From Chungangia koreensis (GTDB taxonomy: Bacteria; Bacillota; Bacilli; Bacillales_A; Planococcaceae): 64,000 nucleotides of DNA. The translations under genes and the position numbers were made by a program. The stretch covers positions 186,001-250,000 of the forward strand of contig NZ_JBHSEC010000005.1 of the NCBI RefSeq assembly GCF_042651785.1, given 5' to 3'. Shown piece by piece: positions 1 through 8,578 of this stretch (positions within the stretch are counted from its first letter, which is position 1; every line of letters starts with the position of its first letter). The notes under the pieces were generated by a model, which was not told the origin of the DNA, made no database searches, and saw nothing but the letters and a program-made list of their open reading frames with translations.

Positions 1-318
1 GATTTGGAATACGTGAAACCGGAAAAACAAAAACAAGTTGTAGCTGCCGCCAGTGTAAAAGGACGGGATAGCTACGTTAAACTCGAATTGGACCTCCGCG
101 GAGAACGATATGAAGATGCTATTTTCCGAGCTGAAAAGTATATTGATGATGCCGTATTATCCAATTATCATCAAGTGTCCATTATTCATGGAAAAGGAAC
201 CGGCGCCTTGAGACAAGGAATACAAAAATTCCTGAAGAGTCATCCGCGAGTCAAGAGCTTCCGTTTCGGGGAAGCAGGAGAAGGCGGATTCGGCGTAACT
301 GTTGTTGAGTTAAAATAA
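1..318 (+). CDS. mutS2: MutS2 C-terminal end (Smr domain), partial
   Basis: This is the last 105 codons of an open frame that enters from the left edge in phase 1. The visible part is a Smr nuclease domain: LDLRG at about residue 30, then HGKGTGALR near residue 64, the two signature motifs of the fold. In MutS2 this domain ends a MutS-like ATPase; the protein acts on branched DNA and on collided ribosomes. The B. subtilis order mutS2-yshE-lcfA is kept here, which supports MutS2 over a free-standing Smr protein. The ATPase part lies outside the window. Confidence 0.9.
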   Translation, partial: DLEYVKPEKQKQVVAAASVKGRDSYVKLELDLRGERYEDAIFRAEKYIDDAVLSNYHQVSIIHGKGTGALRQGIQKFLKSHPRVKSFRFGEAGEGGFGVTVVELK

Positions 319-384
319 TGAAACTTTCTGTCGGCTCGTCCGTACGTAAGTAATATATGTTCATATTCAAAGGAGCCGAATGGA

Positions 385-789
385 ATGAGTTTTTGGGAAA
401 TCCCTTTAGTTGAAACAGCTGGTTACTTCAGTGTAGTAGTACTTTGTTTAATAGTTGCAATGGTGCTGTTCGAACTGGTCACTAAATATAAAAACTGGGA
501 AGAAATAAAAAAAGGCAATATTGCTGTAGCACTTGCGACCGGTGGTAAGATTTTCGGAGTGTGTAATATTTTCCGTTTCTCTATCAGTCAGCACAGCACA
601 CTCCCAGAAATGATTGGATGGGGTCTTTACGGCTTCGTGCTTTTAATCGTTGCCTACCTGTTATTTGAATTTCTGACACCAAGATTCAACGTCGACAAGG
701 AAATTGAAAAAGGTAACCGCTCAGTCGGTTTCATTTCATTAACGATCTCGGTCGGACTTTCCTTCGTCATCGGAGCAAGTATATCGTAG
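385..789 (+). CDS. yshE: DUF350 family membrane protein (YshE-like)
   Basis: A 134-residue integral membrane protein with about four hydrophobic segments (near residues 12-30, 48-65, 76-96 and 110-132). The two halves resemble each other (VTKYKNWEEIKKGNIAVALA against LTPRFNVDKEIEKGNRSVGF), which is the internal duplication of the DUF350 family. AAAGGAG lies 9 bases before the ATG. Part of that site falls in an inverted repeat (331-337 with 373-379). Its place after mutS2 and before lcfA matches B. subtilis yshE. The molecular function is unknown. Confidence 0.85.
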   Translation: MSFWEIPLVETAGYFSVVVLCLIVAMVLFELVTKYKNWEEIKKGNIAVALATGGKIFGVCNIFRFSISQHSTLPEMIGWGLYGFVLLIVAYLLFEFLTPRFNVDKEIEKGNRSVGFISLTISVGLSFVIGASIS

Positions 790-801
790 GAGTTTGATTG
801 A

Positions 802-882
802 ATGGAAAAATTAGCAAAAGTTTTATTAGTATGTTGCATCGTCTTCGTCATTATAGGAGTAGTCTGGATGATGGGACAATAA
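802..882 (+). CDS. Small single-span membrane protein, 26 aa
   Basis: A short frame starting 12 bases after the DUF350 stop: MEKLAKVLLVCCIVFVIIGV followed by VWMMGQ. It is one hydrophobic helix with a charged N-terminus. TAGGAG at 787-792 is a usable ribosome binding site about 9 bases upstream, partly overlapping the previous stop codon, so translation is probably coupled. A strong hairpin at 895-919 follows directly, which fits this being the last cistron of the unit. I do not recognise a family; the call rests on composition, binding site and position. Confidence 0.5.
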   Translation: MEKLAKVLLVCCIVFVIIGVVWMMGQ

Positions 883-894
883 TTGATTTACAGG

Positions 895-922
895 AGAACC
901 TGCTTTCTTGGCAGGTTCTTTG
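895..922 (+). terminator. Intrinsic terminator after the mutS2/DUF350 unit
   Basis: AGAACCTGC pairs with GCAGGTTCT around a 7-base loop (TTTCTTG), followed by TTTGCATTT. The U-tract is modest, so efficiency is uncertain, but the 9-bp perfect stem between two transcription units supports the call. Confidence 0.7.
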
Positions 923-1024
923 CATTTGAACATTATATGGGGTCAAGAATGACTTCAAAAATGAAGATGAACTATTTATCCCCAGTAATTTAGATGATGG
1001 ACAACTCCTTTTGTGAAATAATAA

Positions 1025-1053
1025 TTGAAAGCGCATTCACTATTCATTATAAT
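1025..1053 (+). promoter_or_regulatory. lcfA promoter with overlapping cre-like site
   Basis: TTGAAA (1025-1030), 17 bases, TATAAT (1048-1053): a sigma-A promoter. TGAAAGCGCATTCA at 1026-1039 differs from the CcpA cre consensus TGWAANCGNTNWCA at one position and covers the -35. The 3' part, CTATTCATT, resembles half a FadR box. Catabolite repression and FadR control of this operon are known in B. subtilis; binding here is inferred. Confidence 0.65.
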
Positions 1054-1103
1054 TGGATGTAGGAATATTCTAACGATTTTATTCCGCAAAGGAGGAGAGG
1101 GAC

Positions 1104-2801
1104 ATGACGGAAAGGCCATGGCTAAAGCTCTATCCCGAAAATATTCCCCATACGCTGCAGTATGAGGAAATGCCGGTACAAGAGTATTTAACAAGGTCTG
1201 CCAAGACATTTCCGGATAAGACGGCAATCCACTTCATGGGAAAAGACATTTCCTATAAGGAACTCTATGAATCTTCCTTGAAGTTTGCCAACTACTTGAA
1301 ATCTCTCGGCGTTCAAAAAGGGGATCGTGTGGCAATTATGCTTCCTAACAGTCCGCAAAGTGTCATAGGTTATTATGGCATTTTGTATGCGGGAGGCATC
1401 GTTGTTCAGACAAATCCGCTCTATACGGAGCGGGAACTACAATACCAAATGAAAGACTCAGGTGCGAAAATCATCTTGGCAATGGATATTCTCTATCCAC
1501 GCATTATGAAGGTCCAACAAGAAACAGATTTGGAAAATGTCATCATCACAGGCATCAAAGACTATCTTCCTTTCCCTAAGAATCTCATCTATCCTTTCAT
1601 CCAGAAAAAACAATATGGATTCTCGGTAAAAGTGGAACATAGGGGGATGAGTCACCTTTTTACTGAAGTCATGAAAGTTGCAACACCGGAACGGATCGAA
1701 GTTCCTTTTAACTTTGAAGAAGACTTGGCTCTATTACAGTACACCGGTGGAACGACCGGGTTTCCCAAAGGTGTCATGCTAACTCACAAAAATTTAATTT
1801 CAAATGCTTCCATGTGTGAAAAGTGGCTGTATAAAATTGAAAAGGGTGAAGAGACCGTAATGGGTATTCTTCCATTGTTCCATGTGTATGGGATGACGAC
1901 TGTACTCATTTTATCAGTCATGCAAGGCAATAAGATGGTTCTTCTTCCTAAATTTGATGTTGAAACAGCGCTTAAAACGATTGATAAACAGAAGCCGACG
2001 ATTTTCCCGGGGGCACCGACCTTGTATATCGGATTGCTTAATCATCCGGATGTTTCGAAGTATGATTTATCATCTATCAAGGCCTGTGTGAGTGGATCTG
2101 CGCCGCTGCCTGTTGATGTGCAAGATCGTTTTGAACGTGTAACGGGTGGAAAGTTAGTTGAAGGTTATGGGCTGACTGAAACTTCTCCGATTACCCATGC
2201 CAATTTCTTATGGGATATCGACCGAGTGAAAGGTTCAATTGGGGTTCCATGGCCGGATACAGAGGCGGCCATTTTGAGCATGGAGACTGGTGAACCGGTT
2301 CCAGCTGGTGAAAAGGGTGAAATCGCCATTAAAGGACCACAAGTTATGAAAGGGTATTGGAAACGTCCTGAAGATACCGAAATGTCCTTTAGAGACGGAT
2401 GGTTCTTAACTGGTGATATCGGCTATATGGATGAGAACGGCTATTTCTACATTGCCGACCGTAAAAAGGATATGATCATTGCAGGTGGATTCAATATTTA
2501 TCCACGTGAAGTGGAAGAGGTCCTCTATGAGCATGATGCGGTTATGGAGTGTGTAGTAGCAGGGGTTCCAGATCCATATCGTGGAGAAACAGTAAAGGCA
2601 TACATCGTATTAAAAGAAGGAGCAACAGTCACGGAGGAAGAATTGAATAAATTCTGCAGACAACACTTGGCCTCTTTCAAAGTTCCCAGACTTTACGAGT
2701 TTAGAACTGAATTGCCGAAAACAGCTATCGGAAAAATTCTTCGACGTACATTGATTGAGGAAGAGAAGAATAAACTGAAAGAAGAGAAAGTCATTTCATA
2801 A
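1104..2801 (+). CDS. lcfA: Long-chain fatty acid--CoA ligase
   Basis: A 565-residue AMP-forming acyl-CoA synthetase that activates long-chain fatty acids to acyl-CoA before beta-oxidation. The ATP/AMP signature YTGGTTGFPKG is at about residues 213-223, GYGLTETSP near 354, the adenylate-binding GDIG with the hinge near 435, and the catalytic lysine motif PKTAIGKILRR near 537. AAAGGAGGAGAGG precedes the ATG. It is followed by fadR, fadB, etfB and etfA, as in the B. subtilis lcfA operon. The length matches LcfA (about 560 residues). Expression is probably repressed by FadR and CcpA through the sites just upstream. Confidence 0.95.
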   Translation: MTERPWLKLYPENIPHTLQYEEMPVQEYLTRSAKTFPDKTAIHFMGKDISYKELYESSLKFANYLKSLGVQKGDRVAIMLPNSPQSVIGYYGILYAGGIVVQTNPLYTERELQYQMKDSGAKIILAMDILYPRIMKVQQETDLENVIITGIKDYLPFPKNLIYPFIQKKQYGFSVKVEHRGMSHLFTEVMKVATPERIEVPFNFEEDLALLQYTGGTTGFPKGVMLTHKNLISNASMCEKWLYKIEKGEETVMGILPLFHVYGMTTVLILSVMQGNKMVLLPKFDVETALKTIDKQKPTIFPGAPTLYIGLLNHPDVSKYDLSSIKACVSGSAPLPVDVQDRFERVTGGKLVEGYGLTETSPITHANFLWDIDRVKGSIGVPWPDTEAAILSMETGEPVPAGEKGEIAIKGPQVMKGYWKRPEDTEMSFRDGWFLTGDIGYMDENGYFYIADRKKDMIIAGGFNIYPREVEEVLYEHDAVMECVVAGVPDPYRGETVKAYIVLKEGATVTEEELNKFCRQHLASFKVPRLYEFRTELPKTAIGKILRRTLIEEEKNKLKEEKVIS

Positions 2802-2815
2802 GTACAGTAGTATGC

Positions 2816-2876
2816 TTGACAAGGCTGTCAATAGATCCTATTATGAAAATATGAATGAATAGTCATTCATATTTTC
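2816..2876 (+). promoter_or_regulatory. fadR promoter and perfect FadR operator
   Basis: TTGACA (2816-2821), 17 bases, TATTAT (2839-2844) form a strong sigma-A promoter. TGAATGAATAGTCATTCA at 2852-2869 matches the B. subtilis FadR box exactly and sits on the expected transcription start. The dyad extends to two 14-base arms (2845-2858 and 2863-2876) around ATAG. This predicts autorepression of fadR and repression of fadB-etfB-etfA, relieved by long-chain acyl-CoA. Confidence 0.9.
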
Positions 2877-2899
2877 ATTTTTTTGGTGGTGTGGTCTGA

Positions 2900-3481
2900 T
2901 TGAAACGCGATAAACCGAAATACAGGCAGATTATTGATGCCGCAGTAGTCGTCTTCGCTGAAAATGGTTACCATCAGGCGCAGGTTTCGAAAATTGCGAA
3001 ACAAGCAGGGGTGGCAGACGGAACCATTTATTTGTACTTTAAGAGCAAGGAAGAAATATTGATTCAAATGTTTCAGGAGAAGATGAGTGTCTTCGTCACG
3101 AACTTGAAAGAGATTTTAAAAGAGGATAATTCGGCTGCTGAAAAACTTTATAAAATGGTGGAGAATCATTTTAACGTTCTTTATTCAGACAAGTTACTCG
3201 CTACCGTGACCCAACTTGAGCTTCGCCAATCAAACAAGGAAATTCGTCTAAGAATAAATGAAGTCCTAAAAGAATATCTTTCACTTCTTGATGAAATTCT
3301 GATTGAAGGAAGAAAAAACGGGGAATTCGATGAAGGGATGGACGTTAGGCTTGCAAGACAAATGGTTTTTGGGACGATTGACGAAACCATTACAACTTGG
3401 GTGATGAATGATCAGAAGTATAATTTGATGGATTTGGCACCGAAAGTCTACAAATTGCTACTCAATGGAATGAGGGCATAA
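2900..3481 (+). CDS. fadR: Fatty acid degradation regulator FadR, TetR family
   Basis: A 193-residue TetR-type repressor. The helix-turn-helix lies in the first 55 residues (IIDAAVVVFAENGY, then VSKIAKQAGVADGTIYLYF). The remaining two thirds form the helical ligand-binding and dimer domain. The start is TTG at 2900 after a GGTGGTGTGG binding site. In B. subtilis FadR represses beta-oxidation genes and is released by long-chain acyl-CoA. The perfect FadR box on its own promoter and the setting between lcfA and fadB make the assignment firm. Confidence 0.93.
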   Translation: MKRDKPKYRQIIDAAVVVFAENGYHQAQVSKIAKQAGVADGTIYLYFKSKEEILIQMFQEKMSVFVTNLKEILKEDNSAAEKLYKMVENHFNVLYSDKLLATVTQLELRQSNKEIRLRINEVLKEYLSLLDEILIEGRKNGEFDEGMDVRLARQMVFGTIDETITTWVMNDQKYNLMDLAPKVYKLLLNGMRA

Positions 3482-3500
3482 CTAAAGGGGGATGGGAGAA

Positions 3501-4277
3501 GTGGAATTTTTACGTTTGGAAGTTAATAATGGAATTGCAGTAGCAACAATCCAGCGTCCGCCTGCCAATGCACTATCCCGGAAGCTGATTTTAGAAGTGG
3601 GAGAGCTTCTGGACTTGGTGGAAAATGATGACTCAGTCCGTGTAGTGGTTCTGCATGGTGAGGGAAGATTTTTCTCAGCTGGAGCGGATATCAAGGAATT
3701 TACAGAAGTGACTACAGGTGAAGAGTTTTCTAAGTTAGCTGCAAGTGGACAAGAAGTTTTTGAACGGGTCGAAAGCTTTTCAAAACCTGTTATTGCTGCC
3801 ATTCACGGAGCAGCTTTAGGCGGCGGATTGGAACTTGCGATGGGTTGCCATATTCGTTACGTATCCAAAAATGCAAAGTTAGGTTTGCCGGAACTTCAAC
3901 TTGGTCTAATACCTGGTTTCGCAGGAACGCAACGTCTTCCACGATACGTTGGAGTTGCAAGAGCAGCAGAAATGCTTTTAACGAGCGAGCCGATTTCCGG
4001 TGAAGAAGCTGCTCAGTATGGTCTTGCCAACAAAGCTTTTGCTGAAGAAGAATTATTGGAACGGACGATGGAGCTTGCTGCCAAGATTGCTGCTAAAAGC
4101 CCAATTGCCATGAAGGCAGCTCTTCGGATGCTTCAATACTCTAAGCATGATACATACTTTGAAGGGGTCAAGGCAGAGGCGGAATCATTCGGTACTGTTT
4201 TTGTTTCTGAAGATGCAAAAGAAGGAATTGCTGCGTTTTTGGAGAAAAGGCAGCCAGTATTTAAGGGGAACAAATAA
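3501..4277 (+). CDS. fadB: Enoyl-CoA hydratase
   Basis: A crotonase-fold enzyme that hydrates trans-2-enoyl-CoA in beta-oxidation. AGADIKEF forms part of the oxyanion hole. GGGLELAMGCH and LPELQLGLIPGFAGTQRL carry the two catalytic glutamates. An ATG at 3492 directly abuts the AAAGGGGG binding site. The in-frame GTG at 3501 has proper spacing and gives 258 residues, the B. subtilis FadB length, so I prefer it. The gene begins 20 bases after fadR and is followed 15 bases later by etfB, so all are likely cotranscribed. Confidence 0.88.
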   Translation: MEFLRLEVNNGIAVATIQRPPANALSRKLILEVGELLDLVENDDSVRVVVLHGEGRFFSAGADIKEFTEVTTGEEFSKLAASGQEVFERVESFSKPVIAAIHGAALGGGLELAMGCHIRYVSKNAKLGLPELQLGLIPGFAGTQRLPRYVGVARAAEMLLTSEPISGEEAAQYGLANKAFAEEELLERTMELAAKIAAKSPIAMKAALRMLQYSKHDTYFEGVKAEAESFGTVFVSEDAKEGIAAFLEKRQPVFKGNK

Positions 4278-4292
4278 AGGGAGGGTTTATTC

Positions 4293-5066
4293 ATGAATAT
4301 TTACGTATTAGTGAAACGGACATTTGACACGGAAGAAAAAATTTCTGTTAGCAACAACCGCATCCAGGAGGATGGAGCGGAATTCATTATTAATCCATAT
4401 GATGAATACGCAATCGAAGAAGCCATTAAAGTCCGTGACGAGCATGGCGGTGAAGTAACGGTACTAACAATCGGTGGAGAAGACGCTGAAAAGCAGCTAC
4501 GAACAGCACTTGCTATGGGAGCTGACAAAGCTGTGTTAATTAACACAGAGGATGATTTGGAAGAATTGGATCAATTCTCTGCTGCGAAAATAGTAGCAGA
4601 ATACTTGAAAGATAAAAATCCGGATTTAATATTGGCTGGTAACGTTGCAATTGATGGCGGTTCTGGTCAAGTTGGACCTCGAGTAGCTGAACTGCTTGGG
4701 ATTAATTATGTGACTACCATCACTGAACTGAAAATTAGTGGAACGACTGCACAAATCGTTCGTGACGTAGAAGGGGATTCCGAAAGTTTGGAAACGAGTC
4801 TTCCGCTTTTGGTTACTGCACAGCAAGGATTGAATGATCCACGTTATCCATCCCTTCCTGGGATTATGAAAGCTAAGAAAAAACCATTAGAAGAGTTGGA
4901 ATTAGACGATCTTGACTTGGATGAAGATGATGTGGAAGCGAAGATTGAAACGGTTGAAGTATTCCTTCCACCGAAGAAAGAAGCTGGACGTGTGTTATCT
5001 GGCGATCTATCAGATCAAGTTAAAGAATTGGTAGACTTGCTCCGTAAAGAAGCGAAAGTAATCTAA
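4293..5066 (+). CDS. etfB: Electron transfer flavoprotein beta subunit
   Basis: A 257-residue EtfB. The N-terminal MNIYVLVKRTFDTEEKI, the AMP-binding region around AGNVAIDGGSGQVGPRVAE and the recognition-loop stretch near LPGIMKAKKKPLEEL are typical. EtfB pairs with EtfA and carries electrons from acyl-CoA dehydrogenases to the menaquinone pool. An acidic linker (ELDDLDLDEDD) lies near residue 208. AAGGGAGGG precedes the ATG. No acyl-CoA dehydrogenase gene is in this window, so its electron donor must be encoded elsewhere. Confidence 0.95.
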   Translation: MNIYVLVKRTFDTEEKISVSNNRIQEDGAEFIINPYDEYAIEEAIKVRDEHGGEVTVLTIGGEDAEKQLRTALAMGADKAVLINTEDDLEELDQFSAAKIVAEYLKDKNPDLILAGNVAIDGGSGQVGPRVAELLGINYVTTITELKISGTTAQIVRDVEGDSESLETSLPLLVTAQQGLNDPRYPSLPGIMKAKKKPLEELELDDLDLDEDDVEAKIETVEVFLPPKKEAGRVLSGDLSDQVKELVDLLRKEAKVI

Positions 5067-5103
5067 TTGGATTTGTGCAATGTGAACAGGGAGGGGAATA
5101 TTC

Positions 5104-6081
5104 ATGTCAAAGAAAGTATTAGTGTTAGGTGAAGTTAGAGAAGGGTCACTTCGTAACGTTACGTTTGAAGCAATTGCCGCAGCTAAAACGGTTTCCGGCG
5201 GTGGAGAAGTTGTAGGAGTCCTTTTAACAGATTCAGTAGGTGGCAATGGTGAAGAAATGTTGAAATATGGAGCTGACCGTGTTGTCACTGTCGAGCATCC
5301 TCACTTGAAACAATATACATCCGATGGGTTTGGCCAGGCATTTATGGCTGTTTCCGAACAAGAGAAGCCGGAAGCAATCGTTTTTGGTCATACGGCTCTT
5401 GGGAAGGATCTATCTCCGAAGATTGCGAGCAAAATGCAAGCGGGGTTAATTTCTGACGTCACTGCGATCGAAGGCGAAGGGGACGATGCAGTTTTCGTAC
5501 GCCCGATCTATTCAGGAAAAGCATTCGAAAAAGTGAAAGTGAAGGATGGAGTGCTCTTCTTTACGATTCGTCCAAATAATATTCAACCGCTTGAAAAGGA
5601 TGACTCCCGCTCAGGTGACGTTTCATCAGTTTCTGTTGAAATCACTAATCTTCGTACAATCATTAAAGAGGTTGTCCGCAAGTCCACTGAAGGCGTAGAC
5701 CTATCTGAAGCAAAGGTAGTGGTTGCTGGTGGACGAGGCGTAAAGAGTGCAGATGGATTTGCCCCACTTAAAGAGTTAGCTGATGTTTTAGGTGGAGCGG
5801 TCGGTGCCTCCCGAGGAGCATGTGATGCGGATTATTGTGATTACTCCTTACAAATCGGCCAGACCGGTAAAGTGGTAACCCCTGATTTGTATATCGCAGC
5901 AGGGATATCTGGCGCCATTCAACACTTGGCAGGTATGTCCAATTCAAAAGTAATTGTAGCGATCAATAAAGACCCTGAAGCGAACATTTTCAAAGTAGCG
6001 GATTATGGTATTGTCGGAGACTTGTTTGAAGTCATCCCGATGCTTACAGAAGAATTCAAGAAATTGAAAGCAACGGTTTGA
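5104..6081 (+). CDS. etfA: Electron transfer flavoprotein alpha subunit
   Basis: A 325-residue EtfA. The C-terminal FAD domain is clear: VVVAGGRGVKSADGF near residue 202, GASRGACDADYC near 237, IGQTGKVVTPDLYIAAGISG near 256 and INKDPEANIF near 288. It forms the flavin-binding heterodimer with EtfB, encoded 37 bases upstream. AGGGAGGGG precedes the ATG. It is the last gene of the fad operon before trxA, which has its own promoter-like -10. Confidence 0.95.
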   Translation: MSKKVLVLGEVREGSLRNVTFEAIAAAKTVSGGGEVVGVLLTDSVGGNGEEMLKYGADRVVTVEHPHLKQYTSDGFGQAFMAVSEQEKPEAIVFGHTALGKDLSPKIASKMQAGLISDVTAIEGEGDDAVFVRPIYSGKAFEKVKVKDGVLFFTIRPNNIQPLEKDDSRSGDVSSVSVEITNLRTIIKEVVRKSTEGVDLSEAKVVVAGGRGVKSADGFAPLKELADVLGGAVGASRGACDADYCDYSLQIGQTGKVVTPDLYIAAGISGAIQHLAGMSNSKVIVAINKDPEANIFKVADYGIVGDLFEVIPMLTEEFKKLKATV

Positions 6082-6128
6082 TCGGACATTCCACTTCGGG
6101 CAAATAAATAGCAGCACCATATTTTGCA

Positions 6129-6137
6129 TGCTATAAT
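6129..6137 (+). promoter_or_regulatory. trxA extended -10 promoter
   Basis: TGCTATAAT at 6129-6137 is a perfect extended -10 with no recognisable -35, 33 bases before the trxA start codon. It would let thioredoxin be expressed independently of the fatty-acid-controlled genes upstream. Confidence 0.6.
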
Positions 6138-6169
6138 CGAAAGGAACTTTTCATAAAGGAGGAGATTCC

Positions 6170-6484
6170 ATGGCAATTGTACACGCTACTGATCAAAGCT
6201 TTAAAACAGATACAGCAGAAGGATTAGTATTGGTGGACTTCTGGGCAACTTGGTGCGGTCCATGTAAAATGATTGCTCCGGTTCTTGAGGAACTTGATTC
6301 CGAAATGAGCGACCAAGTTAAAATCGTTAAAGTTGATGTTGATGAAAACCAAGCAACAGCTGGTGAATACGGCATCATGTCGATTCCGACTTTAGTTCTT
6401 TTCAAAGACGGGCAACCAATTGATAAAGTTGTTGGTTATCAACCAAAAGAAGCGTTAGCACAATTTGTACAAAAAAACGCTTAA
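6170..6484 (+). CDS. trxA: Thioredoxin
   Basis: A 104-residue classical thioredoxin with the redox motif WCGPC at residues 28-32 and the cis-proline loop SIPTL near residue 73. It reduces disulfides in cytoplasmic proteins using electrons from thioredoxin reductase. AAAGGAGGAG precedes the ATG. It sits between etfA and uvrC as in B. subtilis, with its own extended -10 upstream and a terminator 6 bases downstream, so it is probably monocistronic. Confidence 0.97.
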   Translation: MAIVHATDQSFKTDTAEGLVLVDFWATWCGPCKMIAPVLEELDSEMSDQVKIVKVDVDENQATAGEYGIMSIPTLVLFKDGQPIDKVVGYQPKEALAQFVQKNA

Positions 6485-6489
6485 TCTTG

Positions 6490-6523
6490 AAACCGGGTTC
6501 CTATTGGGGTGCCCGGTTTTTTT
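6490..6523 (+). terminator. Intrinsic terminator after trxA
   Basis: AAACCGGG (6490-6497) pairs with CCCGGTTT (6512-6519), with the T-run continuing to 6523. It ends 13 bases before the uvrC start codon. Confidence 0.85.
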
Positions 6524-6536
6524 GCAGGTGATGTAG

Positions 6537-8336
6537 ATGAATGAATTAATCCAACAGAAACTGGCAATCCTGCCTGACCAGCCAGGCTGTTATTTAATGA
6601 AAGACAGGCAAGGGACCATTATCTATGTCGGGAAGGCAAAGGTTTTAAAAAACCGGGTCCGCTCGTACTTTACCGGCACGCATGAAGGGAAAACCCAACG
6701 GCTTGTCAGCGAAATCGTGGACTTTGAATATTTTGTCACGTCTTCTGAAATCGAAGCCTTGATCTTAGAGTTGCATTTGATTAAAAAGCATGATCCGAAA
6801 TACAACATCATGTTAAAGGATGACAAGACATATCCATATATTAAAATAACTTCTGAACGACATCCTCGCTTGATCATTACTCGTCAAGTCAAGAAGGATC
6901 ATGGGAAGTATTTCGGTCCTTATCCAAACGCTTACTCGGCGAGTGAAACGAAGAAATTATTGGACCGCTTATATCCATTAAGAAAATGTAACAATATGCC
7001 TGACCGGGTGTGCTTGTATTATCACATTGGCCAGTGCCTTGGCCCTTGTGTCAAAAAAGTGGAAGAAAAAACCTATAAAGAGATGATTGATGAAATCTCC
7101 AAGTTCTTGCACGGTGGTTATCAACAAGTCAAAAACGACTTGACTGCTAAAATGCAAGTGGCTTCCGAAAATCTCGATTTTGAACGCGCAAAAGAATATC
7201 GTGACCAGATTGCTCATATTGAGGCAGTCATGGAAAAACAAAAAATTACGACGAATGATTACATCGATCGAGATTATTTTGGTTATTACGTGGATAAAGG
7301 ATGGATGTGTGTACAGGTTCTTTTTGTGCGCCAAGGAAAAATGCTCGAGCGAGAGGTATCGCTCTTCCCGATCTATCGTGATCCTGAAGAGGAATTTCTC
7401 ACATATCTCGGTCAATTCTATGATAAACCTGAACATATGCTTCCAAAAGAGATCTATGTACCAAAAACTACGGACTTAGAGCTTGCCAATCAGTTATTAA
7501 ATTCTAAGGTATTCATTCCACAACGCGGGAAGAAAAAAGAAACACTGGAACTTGCAACAAAAAATGCGAAAATTGCATTGAATGAAAAATTCCAGCTTAT
7601 CGAACGTCAGGAGCAACGGACGATCGGGGCGGTAGAGGAATTAAGTGAAGCGATGAGGATTGCACCACCTCTTCGAATAGAGGCGTTTGATAACTCTCAT
7701 ATTTATGGTGCTGATCCAGTTTCAGCCATGATTGTCTTCGCGGATGGCAAACCGTTTAAGAAGGATTACCGTAAATTCAAAACAAAGATCGCCGGAAGAC
7801 ACGATGATTATGGCGCGATGCGTGAGGTTGTACGCAGGAGATATACCCGGGTATTGAAAGAGGAGCTTCCTTTGCCAGATTTGATAATCATTGATGGCGG
7901 GAAAGGTCAAATTGAAGCTGCAAGGGAAATTATTGAAGACGAACTCGGTCTGTCGATTCCGATTGCAGGCTTGGCAAAGGACGATAAGCATCAAACCTCC
8001 CAATTGCTCTACGGGGATCCTTTAGAGATTGTACCGTTGAAACGGACAAGTGAGGCGTTCTATTTACTTCAGCGGATCCAAGATGAGGTCCATCGTTTTG
8101 CTATCACTTTTCATCGTCAACAACGCGGCAAGCATGCAGTAGCATCTGTTCTTGATCAGCTTGAGGGTGTAGGACCAAAACGGAAACAAAAGCTTTTGAG
8201 GCATTTCGGCTCAGTGAAAAAAATAAGGGAAGCCACGCCGGAACAGTTGAGGGAAGCAGGGCTTCCTGAAAAGATCGCTGAATCGGTTGCGGAATATTTT
8301 AAAAAAGAAGCATTGTCAAAAAACAACGAGGTATGA
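6537..8336 (+). CDS. uvrC: Excinuclease ABC subunit C
   Basis: A 599-residue UvrC, the dual-incision nuclease of nucleotide excision repair. The N-terminal GIY-YIG domain is seen as PGCYLMKDRQ and IIYVGKAK. A UVR (UvrB-binding) motif lies near residues 205-235. The RNase H-like nuclease domain contains EAFDNSHIYG and LIIIDGGKGQ, and paired helix-hairpin-helix motifs end the protein (LEGVGPKRKQKLL). AGGTGATG precedes the ATG. No LexA-box-like sequence was noticed upstream. Confidence 0.96.
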   Translation: MNELIQQKLAILPDQPGCYLMKDRQGTIIYVGKAKVLKNRVRSYFTGTHEGKTQRLVSEIVDFEYFVTSSEIEALILELHLIKKHDPKYNIMLKDDKTYPYIKITSERHPRLIITRQVKKDHGKYFGPYPNAYSASETKKLLDRLYPLRKCNNMPDRVCLYYHIGQCLGPCVKKVEEKTYKEMIDEISKFLHGGYQQVKNDLTAKMQVASENLDFERAKEYRDQIAHIEAVMEKQKITTNDYIDRDYFGYYVDKGWMCVQVLFVRQGKMLEREVSLFPIYRDPEEEFLTYLGQFYDKPEHMLPKEIYVPKTTDLELANQLLNSKVFIPQRGKKKETLELATKNAKIALNEKFQLIERQEQRTIGAVEELSEAMRIAPPLRIEAFDNSHIYGADPVSAMIVFADGKPFKKDYRKFKTKIAGRHDDYGAMREVVRRRYTRVLKEELPLPDLIIIDGGKGQIEAAREIIEDELGLSIPIAGLAKDDKHQTSQLLYGDPLEIVPLKRTSEAFYLLQRIQDEVHRFAITFHRQQRGKHAVASVLDQLEGVGPKRKQKLLRHFGSVKKIREATPEQLREAGLPEKIAESVAEYFKKEALSKNNEV

Positions 8337-8369
8337 TATCGTAAAAGCACTGATCATATCACGCTACGT

Positions 8370-8547
8370 GATGATAGAGGTGCAGAGGTCAATAGTAACC
8401 ATTCAGAGGAAGTTCAGATCCTGTGAAGAATGGTGAAAGGGGACTCTGCCGAAGTGTTCTGCCGTTCTGTAACCGGCAAATCGCTGGCTTCGTGCTTAAG
8501 AAGTGCGAGGCTGTCAGAATCTAATTGATTCTGGAGAGCTATCTCAC
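8370..8547 (+). ncRNA. Lysine riboswitch (L box)
   Basis: The leader before lysC carries L-box hallmarks: AGAGGTGCAGAGGTC near 8376, GTGAAAGGGGA near 8431, GCCGAAG near 8449, CTGGCTTCGTG near 8484 and GAGAGCTATCTCAC closing at 8534-8547. GATAG (8373-8377) pairs with CTATC (8539-8543) to close the basal helix. A terminator follows at 8579-8612. Lysine binding is expected to favour termination and so limit aspartokinase synthesis. Confidence 0.9.
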
Positions 8548-8578
8548 ATGAACTGTCTTTATTGACTGTACATGTCCG

